A DNA stretch of 64,000 bases, from positions 62,001-126,000 of the forward strand of contig NZ_JAQGKZ010000080.1 in the NCBI RefSeq assembly GCF_028289855.1, in the 5' to 3' direction. Below the pieces are notes generated by a model. It searched no databases, was not told where the DNA came from, and was given only the letters and a program-made list of their open reading frames with translations. How positions within the stretch are numbered: position 1 is the first letter of the stretch; each line of letters starts with the position of its first letter. The translations under genes were made by a program, and so were the position numbers. The stretch comes from Sphingomonas bacterium (GTDB lineage Bacteria > Pseudomonadota > Alphaproteobacteria > Sphingomonadales > Sphingomonadaceae). Positions 15,693-24,068 of this stretch are shown here, piece by piece.

Positions 15693-17680
15693 GGGGTGGC
15701 GTGCGGCCCGCGCTGATACTCGCGACCGCCGGGATAGCATTGGCCGCTTCGTCCGCCTGGGCACAGGACGCCGCCACGACCGACGCTGTCCGCACCACCA
15801 AGAAACCGCCCAAGGGCTCGGACACGATGACCCCGCCGCCCTCGGCGCAGCTCGAACCGCCGCCGCCCGCGCCCAACGATGACAAGCTACTCGAACCGCA
15901 GCCGATGGACCCGCCCGACAGCCTCGACGAGGCGCTGATCCCCGGCCGCCGCCGTCCGGGCGACATTCAGGGTCCGTTGCCGTCCAAGGTCACGCAGTTC
16001 AATCCCGGCGCGGTGCGTCCACCACCCGATTCCGCGTTTCCCGGCGACGAATTCCCGCTGCCCGACCGTTGGCGGCTGGCGACGGCGCTCTGCCCGGAGA
16101 AGATGTTCCGCGCGATCCAGGCGATCTGCCGTTCGCCGCTCGATCCCTATCGCCAGAGCACGATCAAGGGCGACCGGCCGCTCGACCGCAAGAAAGTGCC
16201 GTGGCTGCCGATCCGCGGCGACGATTGGTTCTTCGTGCTGTCGGGCGTGTCGGACACGGTGATCGAGCCGAGATCCTTCCCCACGCCGGTCGGAACGCAA
16301 ACGACCTCACGCCCCGGCAGCCTCGACAGCTTCGGCCGATCCTCCAGCCTGTTCGCCGCGCAGACCTTCGTCGTCGGATTCTCGCTCTACAAGGGTCAGA
16401 CCACCTTCAAGCCTCCCGAGATCGAGTATCGGGTCGCGATCGCGTACAACTACAATTACACGCGGGTGAATGAGCGGCGCATCCTGTTCGTCAGCCCATC
16501 GAAGCCGCCATACCGTCACGACACGTTCCTGGGCGTCCAAGAGGCGTTCATCGACTATCACATCCGCAACGTCAGCGACCGCTACGATTTCGACTCCGTC
16601 CGCATCGGCATCCAGCCGTTCCAGGCCGATTTCCGCGGCTTCCTGTTCAACGACCAGAACCTCGGCATCCGGCTGTTCGGCAATCGCGACAACAACCGTT
16701 TCCAGTACAATCTGGCGCTGTTCTGGCGGCTGGAGAAGGATACCAACACCGGGCTCAACGACCTCGGCCAGACGCCGCGGCGCGACTGGATCGCCATCGC
16801 CAATCTCTACCGCCAGGATTTCCCGGTGCCCGGCTTCACCAGCCAGATTACCGCCGCGCACGATTTCGACCGCGAGGGACGCGAGTTCTATTACGACAAG
16901 AACGGCTTCCCGGTGCGCCCGGCGCTGATCGGCGACCAGCGCGGGCGCGACTATAACATCACCTATCTGGGCTATAACGGCGATGGCCATTTCGGGCGGA
17001 TCAACCTGACGCTGTCGGCCTATGCCGCGCTCGGCAGCGACCGCAACAGCATCTTCACCTCACGACCCGCCAAGGTCCGCGCCTTCTTCCTCGCCGCCGA
17101 GCCGAGCTACGACATGGACTGGGCGCGGTTCCGGCTGTCGTTCCTCTACGCGAGCGGCGACAAGAACCCGTACGACAACAAAGAGACCGGCTACGACGCC
17201 ATCCTCGAAAACCCGATCTTCGCCGGGGCCGACACGAGCTACTGGATCCGCCAGTCGATCCCGTTCGCCGGCGGCGGGCGCGCAATCGGGGTCAACGGGC
17301 GCAACGGCGTGCTCGCCGATCTGCGATCGTCGAAGGACGAGGGGCAGTCGAACTTCAACAATCCGGGGACGATGCTGATCGGCGCGGGCGCGGATTTCGA
17401 CCTGACCACGGCGATCCGCGTGTCGGCCAACGTCAACCGGCTGTCGTTCGCCGACACCGCGGTGCTCAAGGCGCTGCGCAACGAGGGCAGCATCCCGCGG
17501 TCGATCGGGATGGACTATTCGGTGTCGGCGATCTGGCGCCCGCGCACGACGCAGAATATCGTGTTCCGCGCCTCTGCCGCGATGCTCCAGGCGGGCGGCG
17601 GGTTCCGCGATCTGTTCACCCAATCCAACGGCAGCGGGCGCTATTTTTCGGTGCTCGCCAATGCGATATTGACCTACTGA
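15689..17680 (+). CDS. Outer-membrane beta-barrel candidate in the multiheme operon
   Basis: A 663-residue exported protein. The start at 15689 overlaps the preceding stop (ATGA) and gives a clean signal peptide cleaved near AWA/QDA; an upstream in-frame ATG at 15635 would spoil the signal. After a proline-rich linker (about 35-110), the rest alternates short polar turns with aromatic-rich strands (YRVAIAYNYNYTRVNE, FQYNLALFWRLEKD, NITYLGYNGDGHFGRINLTL) and ends in an aromatic residue (AILTY), as outer-membrane barrels do. It has no heme motifs. By analogy with porin-cytochrome complexes, the barrel could hold a multiheme wire across the outer membrane. No sequence-level family assignment is claimed. 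Confidence 0.75.
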   Translation: MRGGVRPALILATAGIALAASSAWAQDAATTDAVRTTKKPPKGSDTMTPPPSAQLEPPPPAPNDDKLLEPQPMDPPDSLDEALIPGRRRPGDIQGPLPSKVTQFNPGAVRPPPDSAFPGDEFPLPDRWRLATALCPEKMFRAIQAICRSPLDPYRQSTIKGDRPLDRKKVPWLPIRGDDWFFVLSGVSDTVIEPRSFPTPVGTQTTSRPGSLDSFGRSSSLFAAQTFVVGFSLYKGQTTFKPPEIEYRVAIAYNYNYTRVNERRILFVSPSKPPYRHDTFLGVQEAFIDYHIRNVSDRYDFDSVRIGIQPFQADFRGFLFNDQNLGIRLFGNRDNNRFQYNLALFWRLEKDTNTGLNDLGQTPRRDWIAIANLYRQDFPVPGFTSQITAAHDFDREGREFYYDKNGFPVRPALIGDQRGRDYNITYLGYNGDGHFGRINLTLSAYAALGSDRNSIFTSRPAKVRAFFLAAEPSYDMDWARFRLSFLYASGDKNPYDNKETGYDAILENPIFAGADTSYWIRQSIPFAGGGRAIGVNGRNGVLADLRSSKDEGQSNFNNPGTMLIGAGADFDLTTAIRVSANVNRLSFADTAVLKALRNEGSIPRSIGMDYSVSAIWRPRTTQNIVFRASAAMLQAGGGFRDLFTQSNGSGRYFSVLANAILTY

Positions 17681-20600
17681 TGCGGGGACTGCGCTTCCTT
17701 CTCGTTCTGGCGGCGACCGGCATGGCGCTGGCGACGGGGAGCAGCGCGCTGCTCGCCAAGAGCGAGGGCGGCGGCGCGGTCAAGCGCAGCTACGTCGCTT
17801 ACCCCTCCGCCCCGGCCAGCGAAACGCCGGACGAGGCCAAGGCCAAGAGCGCGGGCTGCCAAAGCTGCCACACATCCACCGACGAAACGTCGATGCACCC
17901 GACCAAGGCGGTGGTGCTGGGCTGCGCCGATTGCCATGGCGGCGACCCGACCGCGGCGATCGTGCCCGGTACATCGCCGACCGACCCGCGCTACGTCGCG
18001 ATACGCGACAAGGCGCACGTCCTGCCGCGCTATCCCAAGGCGTGGAACTGGCCCAACCCGGCCAACCCGCAGCGCAGCTACACCTTGCTCAACAAGGAAG
18101 CGCCCGAATACATCCGCTTCGTCAACCCGTCCGACTTCCGTGTCGCGCGCGAGGCATGCGGCGCGTGTCATTTGTCGATCGTCCAGGCCAACGAACGCTC
18201 GCTGATGGCGACCGGCACGATGCTGTGGGGCGGCGCGAGCTACAATAATGGCGTCCAGCCGTTCAAGAACTATATCTTCGGCGAAGCCTTCACGCGCGAC
18301 GGGAAACCCGCGAAATTACTATCGCCGGGACAGCCTGTCGGCACCGTGACCAATGCCCAAAAGGCGCGCGGCGCGCTGCCCCAGCTCTACCCGCTGCCGA
18401 CCTGGGAAGTGATGCCGCCCGGCGACGTGTTCCGCGTGTTCGAACGCGGCGGGCGGATCAACGGCACGCAATTCGCGGAGGTCGGCTTGCCCAACCCGAG
18501 TGGCAGCATCCAGAAGCTCGACGAGCCCGGCCGTCCCGATCTGCGCCAGTCGAACCGTGGCCCCGGCACGGGCCTGCGCATCGCGATTCCGGTGCTCAAC
18601 ATCAACAAGACGCGGTTGAACGACCCCTACACCTGGATGATCGGCACCAACGACCAGCCGGGCGATTACCGCCAGTCGGGCTGCTCGTCGTGCCATGTCG
18701 TCTACGCCAACGACCGCGATCCCAAGCACAGCCTGGTCTATGCGCAGTACGGCCGCGACGGGCAGACCGCGACCGCCGATCCGACCATAAACGGGCGGAT
18801 CCAGCCCTTCCCCGGCGGCAGCGAGAAGGAGCCGGGCCACCCGATCAAGCACAGTTTCACCCGCGCAATCCCGACGGCGCAGTGCATGACGTGCCACATG
18901 CACCAGCCCAACGTGTTCCTGAATTCGTACCTCGGCTACACGATGTGGGACTACGAAACCGCCGCGCCGCAAATGTGGCCGGGGAAGCAGAAATACCCGA
19001 CCGCGAAGGACGTCCGGACGGTCAACGAGCGCAACCCCGAGGGCGCCGCGCCGCGTGGCAATTGGGGCAACGTCGATTTCCTCCGCCGCGTCGTCGATGA
19101 CGTGAACCCGGTCGCGACCGATACACAATTTGCCGACTATCACGGCCATGGCTGGAATTTCCGCGCGGTTTATTCGCGCGACCGTGAGGGCAATCTGCTC
19201 GACGCGCAGGGCAAGATCATCTGGCCCGACGATCCCGAGAAATTCCGCAAGAACGGCATGGGCATGTTCGCGCCGGTCGGCGATCAACTCGGCAAGGCGG
19301 TGCACCTGATGGATATCCATGCCGAAAAAGGCATGCAGTGCGCCGATTGCCACTTCGCGCAGGACAGCCACGGCAACGGCCTGATTTACGGTGAGGTGGC
19401 GAACGCGATCGAGATCGGGTGCCAGGATTGCCACGGCACCGCCGACGCCTTCCCGACGCTGCTGACATCCGGCCCCGCCGCGCCGCCCAAGGGCCACGAC
19501 CTCAGCCTGCTGCGTAATCCCGACGGCGAGCGCCGCTTCGAATGGCGCACCGACGACAATGGCGAGCGCATGCTGGTCCAGCGGTCAGTGGTTGATCCGA
19601 AATTGTGGTGGCGCGTCAGCCTGGTCAAGGAAACGGTCAGCCGCGACAGCAAATATTTCAACGCCGCGGCGGCGCGCGCCAAATTGATGTCGACCAGCGG
19701 TCCCAACACGGGGAGTTTCGCGTGGGGTACCGGCGTGCCGCAATCGATGCGCGCGCACGATCCGAGCAAGATGACCTGCTACACCTGCCACCTGTCCTGG
19801 ACGCCGTCGTGCGGCGGGTGCCATTTGCCGATCGAGGCCAACTGGAAATCCAAGACGCAAATCTACGAGGGCGAGGAAACGCGCAATTTCGCGACCTACA
19901 ACCCCCAGGTCGCGCGTGACGACATGTTCCAGCTCGGCATTCATATGACGACCAAGGGCAATTCGATCGCCCCGGTGCGCAGTTCCTCCGCGCTGATGCT
20001 GTCGTCGACCAACGTCAACCGCGAGCGGATCTACAGCCAGCAGCCGCCAATCTCCTCGATCGGTTTCTCGAGCCAGGCATTCGCGCCGCATTTCCCCCAC
20101 ACGGTGCGCACCACCGAGACCAAGAAGTGCACCGACTGCCACCTGTCGGCCGCCAACGACAATAACGCGATCATGGCGCAATTGCTGCTACAGGGGACCA
20201 ATTTCGTCAATTTCGTCGGGCTCAATGCGTGGGTCGGGCTGGAGGGCGGGATCGAGGCGGTGCGCGTCACCGAATGGTCCGAGCCGCAGGCGGTGTTCGG
20301 GTCGTACCTCCAACGCTACGCCTATCCCGATTATTTCCGGCTGCATGTCGATCGCAACAAGCGCGAGCTGGTCGACTGGACGCGCGGGCCGATCAAGCTG
20401 TCGAACGACGCCAGCCCCCCCGAGGTGATCGGAAACGTCGCGCGCGGCACCGACGGCGCGGCGCGGTGCCTGCAATTGCGCGGCGAGTATATGTTCGTGG
20501 CGGAGGGCAAGGGCGGTTTCCGCGCGTACGATGTCGCGTCGATCGCCAACAAGGGGGTGTCGGACAAGATCCTGACCGCGCCCGTCTCGCCGCTCGGGCA

Positions 20601-21606
20601 GGACACGCAGGTCAAGACGACCAACGCGACGTGCATGGCGCTGCCGACCGACCAGCCGATCTCGCCCTTGCGCAACACCCCCGCGATGCGCGCGGCGAAC
20701 CAGGAACAGGGGTTCGCGCCGATCTATCACTATGCCGCAATCACCGACTCGGTCGAGGGGCTGATCCTGGTCAATGTCGACACGCTGGCCGACGGCGAGC
20801 CGCGCAACAATTTCCTCAAGCGCGCGGTCACCTGGAACCCGAACAATGTGCTCAAGGGCGCGCGGCACATCACGCTGGCCGGCAATTACGCCTATATCGC
20901 CGCCGATGCCGGGGTGGCGGTGGTCGACCTCGCCGACCCGCTGCGGCCGCGGATGACCGCGATGATCCATGTCCCCGGCCCGCGCGCGACCGCGCTGCAG
21001 TTCCGTTATTTGTGGGTGACGACGTCGCGCGGGCTGGAGGTGTTCGACGTGACGCGACTCGACCGCCCGGTTGCGATACCCGGCGCGGTCGTGCCGTTGG
21101 CCGATGCGCGCCGCGTCTATGTCGCGCGGACCTATGCCTATGTCGCGGCGGGCAAGGACGGACTGGTAATCGTCAACGTCACCAATCCGGAAGTGCCGGT
21201 CGTTTACCAGCGCGTGACCTTCGGCGGGGAGGTCAACGACACACAGGACGTCGTGATCGGATCGACCAACGCGTCGCTGTTCGCTTATGTCGCCGACGGG
21301 CGGAACGGGTTGAAGGTGCTCCAGCTCACCTCGCCGTCGAGCCAGCCCAATTTCTACGGCTTCTCGCCTGCGCCCAAACCCGAACTGATCGCCTGGGCGC
21401 GCACACCCTCGCCCGCGCTGGCGCTATCGAAGGGCTTGGATCGTGACCGCGCGGTGGATGAGACCGGCGGGCAGATCGCGGTGTTCGGCCGGCTCGGCTC
21501 GCGCCCGTTCACGCGCGCGGAGATGGAACGCTTCTTCCTCAACCGGCAGGGTGTGCCGTGGAAAGTCGATGACGGCCCGCATCTGGAGGACTGGGTGGGC
21601 CGCTAA
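17680..21606 (+). CDS. Decaheme cytochrome c fused to an LVIVD-repeat propeller
   Basis: A 1308-residue exported protein with a signal peptide (about 1-27). Ten CxxCH heme sites lie at residues 60, 82, 160, 335, 402, 554, 581, 700, 711 and 817. From about 880 to 1250 it carries LVIVD-type repeats (for example NYAYIAADAGVAVVDLADP and AYVAAGKDGLVIVNVTNP), which form a beta-propeller in known families. This joins a long multiheme segment to a surface-type binding propeller. It overlaps the barrel gene by one base (TGATG) and ends the operon. It is likely the outer or periplasmic electron carrier of the conduit. The acceptor is unknown; the propeller may bind a protein or mineral partner. Confidence 0.88.
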   Translation: MRGLRFLLVLAATGMALATGSSALLAKSEGGGAVKRSYVAYPSAPASETPDEAKAKSAGCQSCHTSTDETSMHPTKAVVLGCADCHGGDPTAAIVPGTSPTDPRYVAIRDKAHVLPRYPKAWNWPNPANPQRSYTLLNKEAPEYIRFVNPSDFRVAREACGACHLSIVQANERSLMATGTMLWGGASYNNGVQPFKNYIFGEAFTRDGKPAKLLSPGQPVGTVTNAQKARGALPQLYPLPTWEVMPPGDVFRVFERGGRINGTQFAEVGLPNPSGSIQKLDEPGRPDLRQSNRGPGTGLRIAIPVLNINKTRLNDPYTWMIGTNDQPGDYRQSGCSSCHVVYANDRDPKHSLVYAQYGRDGQTATADPTINGRIQPFPGGSEKEPGHPIKHSFTRAIPTAQCMTCHMHQPNVFLNSYLGYTMWDYETAAPQMWPGKQKYPTAKDVRTVNERNPEGAAPRGNWGNVDFLRRVVDDVNPVATDTQFADYHGHGWNFRAVYSRDREGNLLDAQGKIIWPDDPEKFRKNGMGMFAPVGDQLGKAVHLMDIHAEKGMQCADCHFAQDSHGNGLIYGEVANAIEIGCQDCHGTADAFPTLLTSGPAAPPKGHDLSLLRNPDGERRFEWRTDDNGERMLVQRSVVDPKLWWRVSLVKETVSRDSKYFNAAAARAKLMSTSGPNTGSFAWGTGVPQSMRAHDPSKMTCYTCHLSWTPSCGGCHLPIEANWKSKTQIYEGEETRNFATYNPQVARDDMFQLGIHMTTKGNSIAPVRSSSALMLSSTNVNRERIYSQQPPISSIGFSSQAFAPHFPHTVRTTETKKCTDCHLSAANDNNAIMAQLLLQGTNFVNFVGLNAWVGLEGGIEAVRVTEWSEPQAVFGSYLQRYAYPDYFRLHVDRNKRELVDWTRGPIKLSNDASPPEVIGNVARGTDGAARCLQLRGEYMFVAEGKGGFRAYDVASIANKGVSDKILTAPVSPLGQDTQVKTTNATCMALPTDQPISPLRNTPAMRAANQEQGFAPIYHYAAITDSVEGLILVNVDTLADGEPRNNFLKRAVTWNPNNVLKGARHITLAGNYAYIAADAGVAVVDLADPLRPRMTAMIHVPGPRATALQFRYLWVTTSRGLEVFDVTRLDRPVAIPGAVVPLADARRVYVARTYAYVAAGKDGLVIVNVTNPEVPVVYQRVTFGGEVNDTQDVVIGSTNASLFAYVADGRNGLKVLQLTSPSSQPNFYGFSPAPKPELIAWARTPSPALALSKGLDRDRAVDETGGQIAVFGRLGSRPFTRAEMERFFLNRQGVPWKVDDGPHLEDWVGR

Positions 21607-21897
21607 CGCAAATTCTGACTGCGGTTGAACGAAATGGGCGCGGCGTGGATCGATCAGGATATGACCCGCGCGTCACAAAGACGAATCACAGCAAGGCCTA
21701 TGGCGTAGGCGCGCGAATAGAATGAATCGGTCCAAACCGGATATTTTATCGTAGTGCATGAACTGCAGAAACGTGGTTCGTTGCCGCGAGCGTCAATCCT
21801 TTGCGTCGGCAAATTTCAGAATCTGTAAGCTTTGACTATCCGAAACGAACTCCAAGCGGGCAAACAGATCGAATAGGTAATCTAGATAGGGCAGGCG

Positions 21898-23226
21898 ATG
21901 GCCGAATATCTTGATGCAGACCTGCACAACCTGTTGCTGTGGTCAGGCGTCGGCGGTATTATCGTCCCCACGCTATGTTATTCGCTCCGTCGCTTCTGGG
22001 ATCGAGCCGGAAGAAATGGCTCTGATTCTTCAGACCGCGAGCGCCGCCGAACGCTCCCCGCCGATCAATTGCAGGGTATCGAGGGGGTCGGCCCCCAAAT
22101 TGCCGGGCTACTGGCGGGAGCTGGCCTCACGCGCTTCGAGGATGTCGCCGCAAAAACCCCGGATGAGCTTCAAGACATCCTTACCAAAGCCGGGCCGTCA
22201 TTCGAGCTCGCCGATCCAGCGACGTGGCCGGAGCAAGCGAGGCTGATCGCTGCCGGAGATATCGAAGGTTTCCTCAAGCTTGCCATCAAATTGACGGCGG
22301 GCGTGACCGTTTTGGAGAATATTACCGGAATCGGTGCGGCGCTGAGCGAGCGGTTGCGGCTTGGCGGCATCAACACAGTCGCCAAGCTGGCCCGAAGTTC
22401 GGTCGACAAGGTTGAGGAGATGCTGACCGCATCGGGCACTGTCCCGGCCGCAGGCGACATCGCCGCTTGGATTGATGAGGCACGTAACTTTTCAGCAGGT
22501 AATCGCCGGGCTCTCTCCGAGCTGGCGGGCAATCTCCAGCGCGCATCCTTGCCCGCAGCCGCGGCCGCCGCCCTCGCAGGGCCGGCGAATACTCCTGCCC
22601 CTGGCCACGATCCCGGCATGAGCGCTGATCCTACACGATGGCCAACGGGCAACGCCGCACTCATTTGTTCAGCGACAATCGGAGCGCTGCTCATCCTGCT
22701 TTCAATTCCCGTTCCGTCGCGTGAGGCCTTGAAGATCGTCGAAAAGGTGAAGCGGTTCGAACGGGATTGCTCGCTCTCCGGGACCACCACTTTCCCGGCC
22801 AGCGCGCTTTTCTTCAAAGGCAGCTCTGAGTTAAAACCGGATGGTGAAGCGATCATCCAGAAATACGTTGGCGACCGCAAAGTAGAAGCGAGCCAGCGCC
22901 AGGACTTGCCCGACACGATCGTGGTGTTCGGCTATGCGAGCGAAGAAGGTTCGATAATCTACAATCAGCAGCTTTCCGACCGACGTGCACGAACGATCGC
23001 CGAACGCTTACGACTGGAGTCGGGCTGGCCCAGCGGCCTGTTCAGGGCCTACGGAAAGGGAAAGTCCGGCGCTCAATCATGCGCGACTAATCCAGATCCC
23101 GAAGCCTGCAGGGCGAGCGACCGGAAGGTCGAAGTGCTCGTCGTATACGGCAAGGTCAGCCCTCGATCCGGCAAAATTGACTGCGGCGGCTGGCGTGATG
23201 TCACACCAGTCGCCGCCAGCCGCTAG
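21898..23226 (+). CDS. HhH-like domains, transmembrane helix and OmpA C-terminal domain in one protein
   Basis: A 442-residue protein. The order is a short N-terminal membrane segment (about 12-30), two helix-hairpin-helix-like units (LQGIEGVGPQIAGLLAGAGL near 58 and ENITGIGAALSERLRLGGI near 140) of the DUF4332/HhH kind, a second membrane helix (about 251-271), then an OmpA-like peptidoglycan-binding domain (about 290-430; LFFKGSSELKPDG and NQQLSDRRARTIAERL). HhH units usually bind DNA or mediate protein contacts, so their place here is unusual. Base composition is lower in GC than in its neighbours, also upstream (21607-21897), hinting at separate acquisition. A purine-rich AGGGCAGG precedes the ATG. 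Its stop overlaps the convergent phosphodiesterase stop. Confidence 0.8.
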   Translation: MAEYLDADLHNLLLWSGVGGIIVPTLCYSLRRFWDRAGRNGSDSSDRERRRTLPADQLQGIEGVGPQIAGLLAGAGLTRFEDVAAKTPDELQDILTKAGPSFELADPATWPEQARLIAAGDIEGFLKLAIKLTAGVTVLENITGIGAALSERLRLGGINTVAKLARSSVDKVEEMLTASGTVPAAGDIAAWIDEARNFSAGNRRALSELAGNLQRASLPAAAAAALAGPANTPAPGHDPGMSADPTRWPTGNAALICSATIGALLILLSIPVPSREALKIVEKVKRFERDCSLSGTTTFPASALFFKGSSELKPDGEAIIQKYVGDRKVEASQRQDLPDTIVVFGYASEEGSIIYNQQLSDRRARTIAERLRLESGWPSGLFRAYGKGKSGAQSCATNPDPEACRASDRKVEVLVVYGKVSPRSGKIDCGGWRDVTPVAASR

Positions 23227-24068
23227 GGCCGCTCGCCGAACACTTTTCGCATCAGGGGCTGCATCGTCTTATCGTAGCTGACGACCGGCTCCTGCCGCTC
23301 GACGCGATCGACGTGGCTGATCAACTGGCCGTGCCGCCACAGGTGCAGCGCATAGGCCGGGGGCGTATCGACGATGATCGGGCGGCCGTCGGGGCGGTCA
23401 GGGTCGATCGGCGCCAGTTCCAGCGCGGCGACCGGCGCGGTCGGCGGGCAGACGACCACCGGAAACCCGGCAAACTGCCCCGTGATCGAGCGATGGATAT
23501 GGCCGCTGACCAGTGCGACGATGTTGCCGCGTCCGGCGATCGTATCGGCGAGGCGGCGCACCCAGGGCTCGGCGGGGTCGGTGGTCAGCCAGTCGATCCC
23601 CGTTTCGATCGGCGGATGGTGGAGGACGATGATCGTCGGGCGTTCGGGCGCTTCGTCCAGCCGCTCGGCCAGCCACGCCGCGCGTGCGTCGTCGAAGCCG
23701 CCGCCGTGGCGCCCCGGTTCGAGCGTATCGAGCACCAGCAGGCGAAGCTCGCCGCAATCGGCGGCATACTGAAAGAATCCGCCCGGCATCGCCAGATCGG
23801 GAAACGCGGCGGCGAACCCTTCGCGGGTGTCGTGATTGCCGAGCGCGTAGTGCACCGGGAACGGGCACGCCTCCAGCTTCGCGCGCAGCCGCCGATACGA
23901 CGCCTCGTCGCCGCGCTCCGTCAAATCGCCGCTGGCGATTAGTGCGTCGGGCGGGGTCGGGAGCGACTTGAGGCGATCGAGCACCGCGTCAAGGCGGCGC
24001 GCGTTCATCTCGTCCGGATCGTCGAGAACGAATCCCAAGTGCAGATCCGAAATCTGGGCTATCAGCAT
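23223..24068 (-). CDS. Calcineurin-like metallophosphoesterase, cAMP-phosphodiesterase (CpdA/Icc) type
   Basis: A 281-residue class III phosphodiesterase-like enzyme. All metal-site motifs are visible: ISDLHLG (Asp8, His10), ASGDLTE, LGNHD, VLHHPP and VSGHIH. The family includes CpdA, which hydrolyses cAMP to AMP; activity on other phosphoesters cannot be excluded. The start at 24068 has a strong GGGAGGG site and begins the conserved beta strand; longer in-frame starts add no conserved residues. Its 5' end overlaps the end of the FHA-decaheme gene by 80 bases in another frame, and it is the last gene of the minus-strand electron-transfer operon. Context suggests it tunes the cyclic nucleotide sensed by the first gene of the operon. 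Confidence 0.88.
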   Translation of the reverse strand: MLIAQISDLHLGFVLDDPDEMNARRLDAVLDRLKSLPTPPDALIASGDLTERGDEASYRRLRAKLEACPFPVHYALGNHDTREGFAAAFPDLAMPGGFFQYAADCGELRLLVLDTLEPGRHGGGFDDARAAWLAERLDEAPERPTIIVLHHPPIETGIDWLTTDPAEPWVRRLADTIAGRGNIVALVSGHIHRSITGQFAGFPVVVCPPTAPVAALELAPIDPDRPDGRPIIVDTPPAYALHLWRHGQLISHVDRVERQEPVVSYDKTMQPLMRKVFGERP

